Below, in pieces: positions 10,901 to 14,702 of a DNA stretch of 14,702 bases. Both the position numbers and the translations under genes were made by a program. Every line of letters starts with the position of its first letter. Position 1 is the stretch's first letter. The notes below the pieces were generated by a model that ran no database searches, was not told the origin of the DNA, and saw only the letters and a program-made list of their open reading frames with translations. Source of the DNA: Candidatus Equinaster intestinalis (GTDB lineage Bacteria; Bacillota_A; Clostridia; Oscillospirales; Acutalibacteraceae); the NCBI GenBank assembly GCA_018065375.1, contig JAGHTJ010000182.1, forward strand, positions 1-14,702. Reading direction: 5' to 3'.

Positions 10901-12208
10901 ATGTCGGTAAAAGTAATGAGGGTAGAAAAAGGAAGTCCTGCCGAGAAATGCAAAATTTCGGCGGGCGATACGCTTGTTTCCGTTAACGGAAACGAGATTT
11001 TCGATGTTCTCGATTACCGCTTTTACCAAAACGATAAAAAGCTCATTATCGAGTTTATCCGTGCGGACGGTAAGCATAAGCGCAAGCGGGTGAAAAAGGA
11101 GGAAAGCGAAGAGCTCGGCCTCGAATTCGAAACCTATCTTATGGATAAAAAACACAGCTGTAAGAATAAATGCGTTTTCTGTTTTATCGACCAACTCCCT
11201 TCGGGTATGCGGGAGAGCCTATATTTTAAAGATGACGATTCACGGCTTTCCTTTCTTTTCGGCAATTATATCACCCTTACAAATCTTTCGGAGCACGAAA
11301 TAGAGCGCATTATAAAAATGCACATAAGCCCGATAAATATTTCGGTGCATACCACAAATCCCGAGCTTCGGGTAAAAATGATGAAAAATCCGAGCGCCGG
11401 CAGGGTGCTCGAAATTATAGACCGGTTTAATAACGCCGGAATTGCGATGAACTGTCAGCTGGTGTTGTGCCCCGGATATAATGACGGAGCCGAGCTTCGC
11501 CGAACCCTTTCGGATTTAACCGAAAAGGAAAATATCGAGTGTATAGCGGCGGTTCCGGTAGGTCTTACAAAATTCAGGGAAAAGCTCGAGCCGCTTCGCC
11601 CATTTGATGAAAAAACGGCGGGCGAGGTAATTTCCATTATGGACGAATTCGGCGAAAGGTGTACTAAAAAGTACGGCGAGCGCAGGGTTTATCCGGCAGA
11701 TGAATTTTATCTGCTTGCAAAAAAGGAAATTCCGAATGCCGAATTTTACGGCGACTTTTTACAGCTTGAAAACGGTGTGGGCCTTTCCTCGCTTTTTGAA
11801 AAAGAGGTAACCGAGGCGATAGAGTTTACCGAGTTTCAGAGTAAAAAACGCAAGGTAACCATAGCAACCGGTGTGCTGGCATATCCGCTGATAGAAAGGC
11901 TTTCAGCCGCGGTTTGCAAAAAATGGAAAAATATTGAGTGTAATACTCAAAAAATAGTCAATAATTTCTTTGGAGAGAAAATAACCGTTGCGGGTCTTGT
12001 AACAGGCAGGGATTTAATCGAGCAGTTAAAGAATAAGGATTTGGGAGAAACGCTACTCATTCCGTCCTCGATGCTCCGAGCCGAAAACGATATGTTTTTG
12101 GACGATGTAACGGTAGAACAGCTCGAAAAGGAGCTTAATATAAAGGTAACCGCGGTAAATAACTGCGGAGAAGATTTTGTAAATGCAATAATAGGTAAGG
12201 AGGAATAA
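10901..12208 (+). CDS. DUF512 protein: PDZ domain plus radical-SAM-like Fe-S domain
   Basis: Predicted cytoplasmic Fe-S oxidoreductase of unknown reaction, common beside der in Clostridia. The 435 residues start with a PDZ-like domain (RVEKGSPAEKCKISAGDTLV, 7-26, with VNGNEIFDVLDYRF). A radical-SAM-type CX3CX2C cluster motif follows, with Cys87, Cys91 and Cys94 in SCKNKCVFCFIDQLP, then TIM-barrel-like elements ISVHTTNPELR and NCQLVLCPGYNDG. The C-terminal DUF512 part includes YPADEFYLLAKKEIP and TIATGVLAYPLIERL. The ATG is preceded by GGGGTG. It ends 2 bases before der, whose ribosome site GGAGG lies inside this gene's last codons, so the two are coupled. The PDZ-like N-terminus may bind a partner protein or peptide end. 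Confidence 0.9.
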   Translation: MSVKVMRVEKGSPAEKCKISAGDTLVSVNGNEIFDVLDYRFYQNDKKLIIEFIRADGKHKRKRVKKEESEELGLEFETYLMDKKHSCKNKCVFCFIDQLPSGMRESLYFKDDDSRLSFLFGNYITLTNLSEHEIERIIKMHISPINISVHTTNPELRVKMMKNPSAGRVLEIIDRFNNAGIAMNCQLVLCPGYNDGAELRRTLSDLTEKENIECIAAVPVGLTKFREKLEPLRPFDEKTAGEVISIMDEFGERCTKKYGERRVYPADEFYLLAKKEIPNAEFYGDFLQLENGVGLSSLFEKEVTEAIEFTEFQSKKRKVTIATGVLAYPLIERLSAAVCKKWKNIECNTQKIVNNFFGEKITVAGLVTGRDLIEQLKNKDLGETLLIPSSMLRAENDMFLDDVTVEQLEKELNIKVTAVNNCGEDFVNAIIGKEE

Positions 12209-12210
12209 TT

Positions 12211-13533
12211 ATGGCAAAACCCATAGTTGCGGTAGTCGGCAGACCGAATGTCGGAAAGTCTACTCTTTTCAATAAGCTTGTAGGCAAAAGACTTTCTATT
12301 GTTGACGATACCCCCGGCGTTACAAGAGATCGTATTTACGGCGATGCAAGCTGGGCAGGCAGAGACTTTATGCTTATTGATACCGGCGGTATTGAGCCGA
12401 AAACCGATGATATTATTCTTTCTTCAATGCGTTCTCAAGCCAAGCTTGCGATGGATATGGCAAGCGTAATAATTTTTGTTACCGATATAAAAACCGGTGT
12501 AACCGCCGCCGATATGGAGGTTGCCGCAATGCTTCAAAAGAGCGGCAAACCGATTGTGCTTTGTGTAAATAAGTGCGATAGTATAGGCGAGCCTCCCCTC
12601 GAATTTTATGAGTTTTATAATCTGGGGCTCGGCGACCCGATAGCGGTATCCTCGGTTCACGGTCACGGCACCGGAGATTTGCTCGATGAGGTATTTAAGT
12701 ATCTTCCCGAAGCCGAAAACGAGGAGGACGAAAGCGAAATAATAAACGTTGCGGTTATCGGCAAGCCCAATGCGGGTAAGTCTTCCCTTATAAATTATCT
12801 TTCGGGTGAGGAACGCTCCATTGTTTCGGATATTGCCGGAACCACGAGAGATGCCATTGATACCCTTATCGAAACCGAAAGCGGAAAATTCAATTTCATT
12901 GATACTGCGGGACTTCGCCGTAAAAGCCGGGTTGAGGATAATATCGAAAAATACAGCGTTTTGCGTGCAAAAATGGCTATTGAACGCAGTGATGTTTGTG
13001 TTATAATGATAGATGGAGTTGACGGTTTTACCGAGCAGGATTCCAAGGTTGCGGGACTTGCTCTCGAGCAGGGCAAGGCGTGCATTATAGCCGTAAATAA
13101 GTGGGATGCCGTGGATAAGGACGGCAAAACCATGGACGCCGAGCGCAAAAAGCTGATGAAGGATTTTTCCTTTATGTCTTATGCGCCGATTATATTTATT
13201 TCGGCAAAAACGGGTCAGCGCACGGATAGACTTTTAGAGCTTGTAAAGTACGTACATACTCAAAATACCATGCGTATTTCAACCGGTATGTTAAACGATA
13301 TTTTAGCCGATGCCACCGCCCGCGTTCAGCCCCCCACAGATAAGGGCAGAAGACTTAAAATATATTATATGACCCAGGCTTCCACCTGTCCGCCCACCTT
13401 TGTTTGCTTCTGCAATAGGGCAGATTTGTTCCATTTTTCATATCAGCGTTATCTTGAAAACCAGATTCGTTCAACCTTCGGGCTTGAAGGTACGCCCGTA
13501 AGATTTGTTATAAGAGAAAGAGGAGACAAATAA
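12211..13533 (+). CDS. der: Ribosome-assembly GTPase Der (EngA)
   Basis: Double GTPase required for maturation of the 50S subunit. The 440 residues contain G domain 1 (GRPNVGKST 10-18, DTPGVTRD 33-40, DTGG 57-60, NKCD 120-123), an acidic linker (EAENEEDESE) and G domain 2 (GKPNAGKSS 184-192, DIAGTTRDA 207-215, DTAG 231-234, NKWD 296-299). A C-terminal KH-like domain ends near STFGLEGTPVRFVIRERG. All nucleotide-binding motifs look intact and the length is typical. It is translationally coupled to the DUF512 gene in front (2-base gap) and followed 4 bases later by plsY, so a single transcript is likely. Confidence 0.98.
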   Translation: MAKPIVAVVGRPNVGKSTLFNKLVGKRLSIVDDTPGVTRDRIYGDASWAGRDFMLIDTGGIEPKTDDIILSSMRSQAKLAMDMASVIIFVTDIKTGVTAADMEVAAMLQKSGKPIVLCVNKCDSIGEPPLEFYEFYNLGLGDPIAVSSVHGHGTGDLLDEVFKYLPEAENEEDESEIINVAVIGKPNAGKSSLINYLSGEERSIVSDIAGTTRDAIDTLIETESGKFNFIDTAGLRRKSRVEDNIEKYSVLRAKMAIERSDVCVIMIDGVDGFTEQDSKVAGLALEQGKACIIAVNKWDAVDKDGKTMDAERKKLMKDFSFMSYAPIIFISAKTGQRTDRLLELVKYVHTQNTMRISTGMLNDILADATARVQPPTDKGRRLKIYYMTQASTCPPTFVCFCNRADLFHFSYQRYLENQIRSTFGLEGTPVRFVIRERGDK

Positions 13534-13537
13534 ATTT

Positions 13538-14203
13538 ATGGAATATTTTGTTGCATTTTTAACCGCAGTAGGTGCATATCTTATTGGTAGTATAAACTTC
13601 GCCATAATCTTTTCCAAAAATATTAAGGGCGTAGATGTAAGAAATTTCGGCTCGGGCAATGCCGGAGCTACCAATGTTTTGCGTGTTGCGGGTAAAAAAG
13701 CGGGAATACTTACATTTTTATTTGATATGCTTAAAGGGGCGGCGGCTGTAGCGTTCGGATATTTTATGTGTCGCCTTTATCTTTTCGGCGCAAACGAAAT
13801 TTTCAATCCGGTTTACGGCGCTTATGCCTGCGGACTTTTCTGTATGCTCGGTCATTGCTGGCCGATTTTCTTCGATTTCAAGGGCGGCAAGGCGGCCGCC
13901 GCGGGACTTGCCATTTTTGCCTGTTGCTGCTGGCCATCGGCAGTTGCGGGAGCGGTTGTTTTCGGTATAACCCTGCTTATATCAAGAAAGGTTTCCTTAA
14001 GCTCGCTTGTGGCAACCGTAGCCGTAGCAACCACGAGTATAATATGCGGATATACCGATTATTTCTATTTTGAGGGAATAAACGGTACGGTAATCTGCGT
14101 TATTTCGGTTTTGGCGGCAATTCTCATTTTTTATCGCCATAAAAAGAATATTGAAAGACTTATAAGCGGAGAAGAAAAGGATATTTCAGTAGCAAACGAA
14201 TAA
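13538..14203 (+). CDS. plsY: Glycerol-3-phosphate acyltransferase PlsY
   Basis: Membrane enzyme that transfers an acyl group from acyl-phosphate to sn-glycerol 3-phosphate, the first step of phospholipid synthesis. The 221 residues have about five membrane helices and all three family motifs: GSINFAI with VRNFGSGNAGATNVLR (35-49), GHCWPIFFDFKGGKAAAA (105-122) and HKKNIERLISGEE (201-213). It starts 4 bases after der. The nearest purine-rich ribosome site (GAGGAG) lies about 12 bases upstream inside the end of der, a long spacing, so translational coupling to der is likely. gpsA, which makes the glycerol 3-phosphate substrate, follows. Confidence 0.97.
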   Translation: MEYFVAFLTAVGAYLIGSINFAIIFSKNIKGVDVRNFGSGNAGATNVLRVAGKKAGILTFLFDMLKGAAAVAFGYFMCRLYLFGANEIFNPVYGAYACGLFCMLGHCWPIFFDFKGGKAAAAGLAIFACCCWPSAVAGAVVFGITLLISRKVSLSSLVATVAVATTSIICGYTDYFYFEGINGTVICVISVLAAILIFYRHKKNIERLISGEEKDISVANE

Positions 14204-14222
14204 AGCTTGAAAGGAAGATAAT

Positions 14223-14702
14223 ATGTCGAAAATTACGGTGCTCGGCGCCGGCGGTTTCGGAATCGCCCTCGCCCTTTTGTCCCATAATAATAATCATAGG
14301 GTAACCGTTTGGTCGGCGTTTCGGGACGAGGCAAAAAATCTTGCCGATTTGCGCACAAATCCGAAATTGCTGGACGGTGTTTATCTTCCCGATGATATTG
14401 AAATCACCACCGATATTTCCTGCACGAAAGATGACGATATAACCATTATGGCAGTTCCCTCCTTTGCGGTGCGTGAAACGGCAAAAAGGCTTAAAAACGT
14501 AGAATCCGATTCGGTAATAGCCAATGTTGCAAAGGGCTTCGAGGGGGGAACAATGCTTCGCCTTTCGGAGGTTTTGAAAGAGGAATTACCGGGCAGAAAA
14601 ATAGTTGTTTTAACGGGTCCCTCCCACGCCGAAGAGGTTTCGCGGGGCGTGCCCACCTCGATAGCGGCGGTAAGCGAAAACCCCGATGCCGCGGCATTTG
14701 TT
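14223..14702 (+). CDS. gpsA: Glycerol-3-phosphate dehydrogenase [NAD(P)+] (partial, first 160 aa)
   Basis: Cytoplasmic enzyme reducing dihydroxyacetone phosphate to sn-glycerol 3-phosphate, the substrate of the PlsY encoded just upstream. The visible 160 residues begin MSKITVLGAGGFGIALALL with the dinucleotide-binding GxGxxG (8-13). MAVPSFAVRE (76-85), NVAKGFE with the conserved Lys104, and VVLTGPSHAEEVSRGVPTS (128-146) follow. The loop reads GGFG where most family members have GSWG, a mild variant. The ATG is preceded by AAGGAAG. The gene is cut by the window end; full-length proteins are about 330-340 residues. Confidence 0.96.
   Translation, partial: MSKITVLGAGGFGIALALLSHNNNHRVTVWSAFRDEAKNLADLRTNPKLLDGVYLPDDIEITTDISCTKDDDITIMAVPSFAVRETAKRLKNVESDSVIANVAKGFEGGTMLRLSEVLKEELPGRKIVVLTGPSHAEEVSRGVPTSIAAVSENPDAAAFV

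Noticed and set aside
12795..13148. 117-codon minus-strand open frame within der
   Set aside because: Antisense shadow of the conserved second G domain of Der, with no independent evidence.

Overview
The window looks like chromosomal DNA of a low-to-mid GC Gram-positive of the class Clostridia, probably an Oscillospirales/Ruminococcaceae-like gut lineage. This is inferred from the Firmicutes-type (class II) GalT, a Bce-type antimicrobial-peptide module, a PdaB-like polysaccharide deacetylase, the gene order yceD-rpmF ... DUF512-der-plsY-gpsA, strong AGGAGG ribosome binding sites, and intergenic palindromes of the TGTAGGGG type that I remember from that group. No species can be named from the sequence alone.

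Layout. (1) 1-3866, minus strand: a peptide-antibiotic sensing and resistance module. A small two-helix membrane protein of unknown function, an OmpR-type response regulator and an intramembrane-sensing histidine kinase form one operon with a recognisable promoter. They are followed by a perfect 7-4-7 inverted repeat that looks like a BceR operator, a second inverted repeat and a TATAAT box. Next come the BceA-type ATPase and the N-terminal 296 residues of the BceB-type permease, which runs off the left edge. (2) 3867-4081: intergenic palindromes, including two oppositely oriented copies of one 28-base hairpin repeat. (3) 4082-5098, minus strand: a secreted or membrane-anchored polysaccharide deacetylase and an isolated 5S rRNA gene with its own promoter and terminator. 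(4) 5141-6923, plus strand: galT and tRNA-Ser(GGA), ending at a strong terminator. (5) 6924-8489: a 459-base hairpin-rich stretch with a perfect 32-base direct repeat, then an AT-rich membrane acyltransferase gene that looks like an accessory insertion, closed by a 19-bp perfect palindrome. (6) 8516-9601, minus strand: a PRK06851-like tandem P-loop ATPase whose second P-loop is degenerate. (7) 9641-10037: rnpB with promoter and terminator. (8) 10070-14702, plus strand: a housekeeping run of yceD(DUF177), rpmF, a readthrough-type hairpin, a DUF512/PDZ radical-SAM-like protein, der, plsY and partial gpsA. It links ribosome assembly with phospholipid synthesis.

Most of the window is ordinary core genome. 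The parts I would look at again are the putative BceR operator and the small membrane protein leading its operon, the paired palindromic repeats with compensatory changes, the structured repeat region downstream of tRNA-Ser with its acyltransferase passenger, and the ATPase with one dead-looking P-loop. I do not see a clear undescribed defence system, CRISPR array, prophage or transposase gene.
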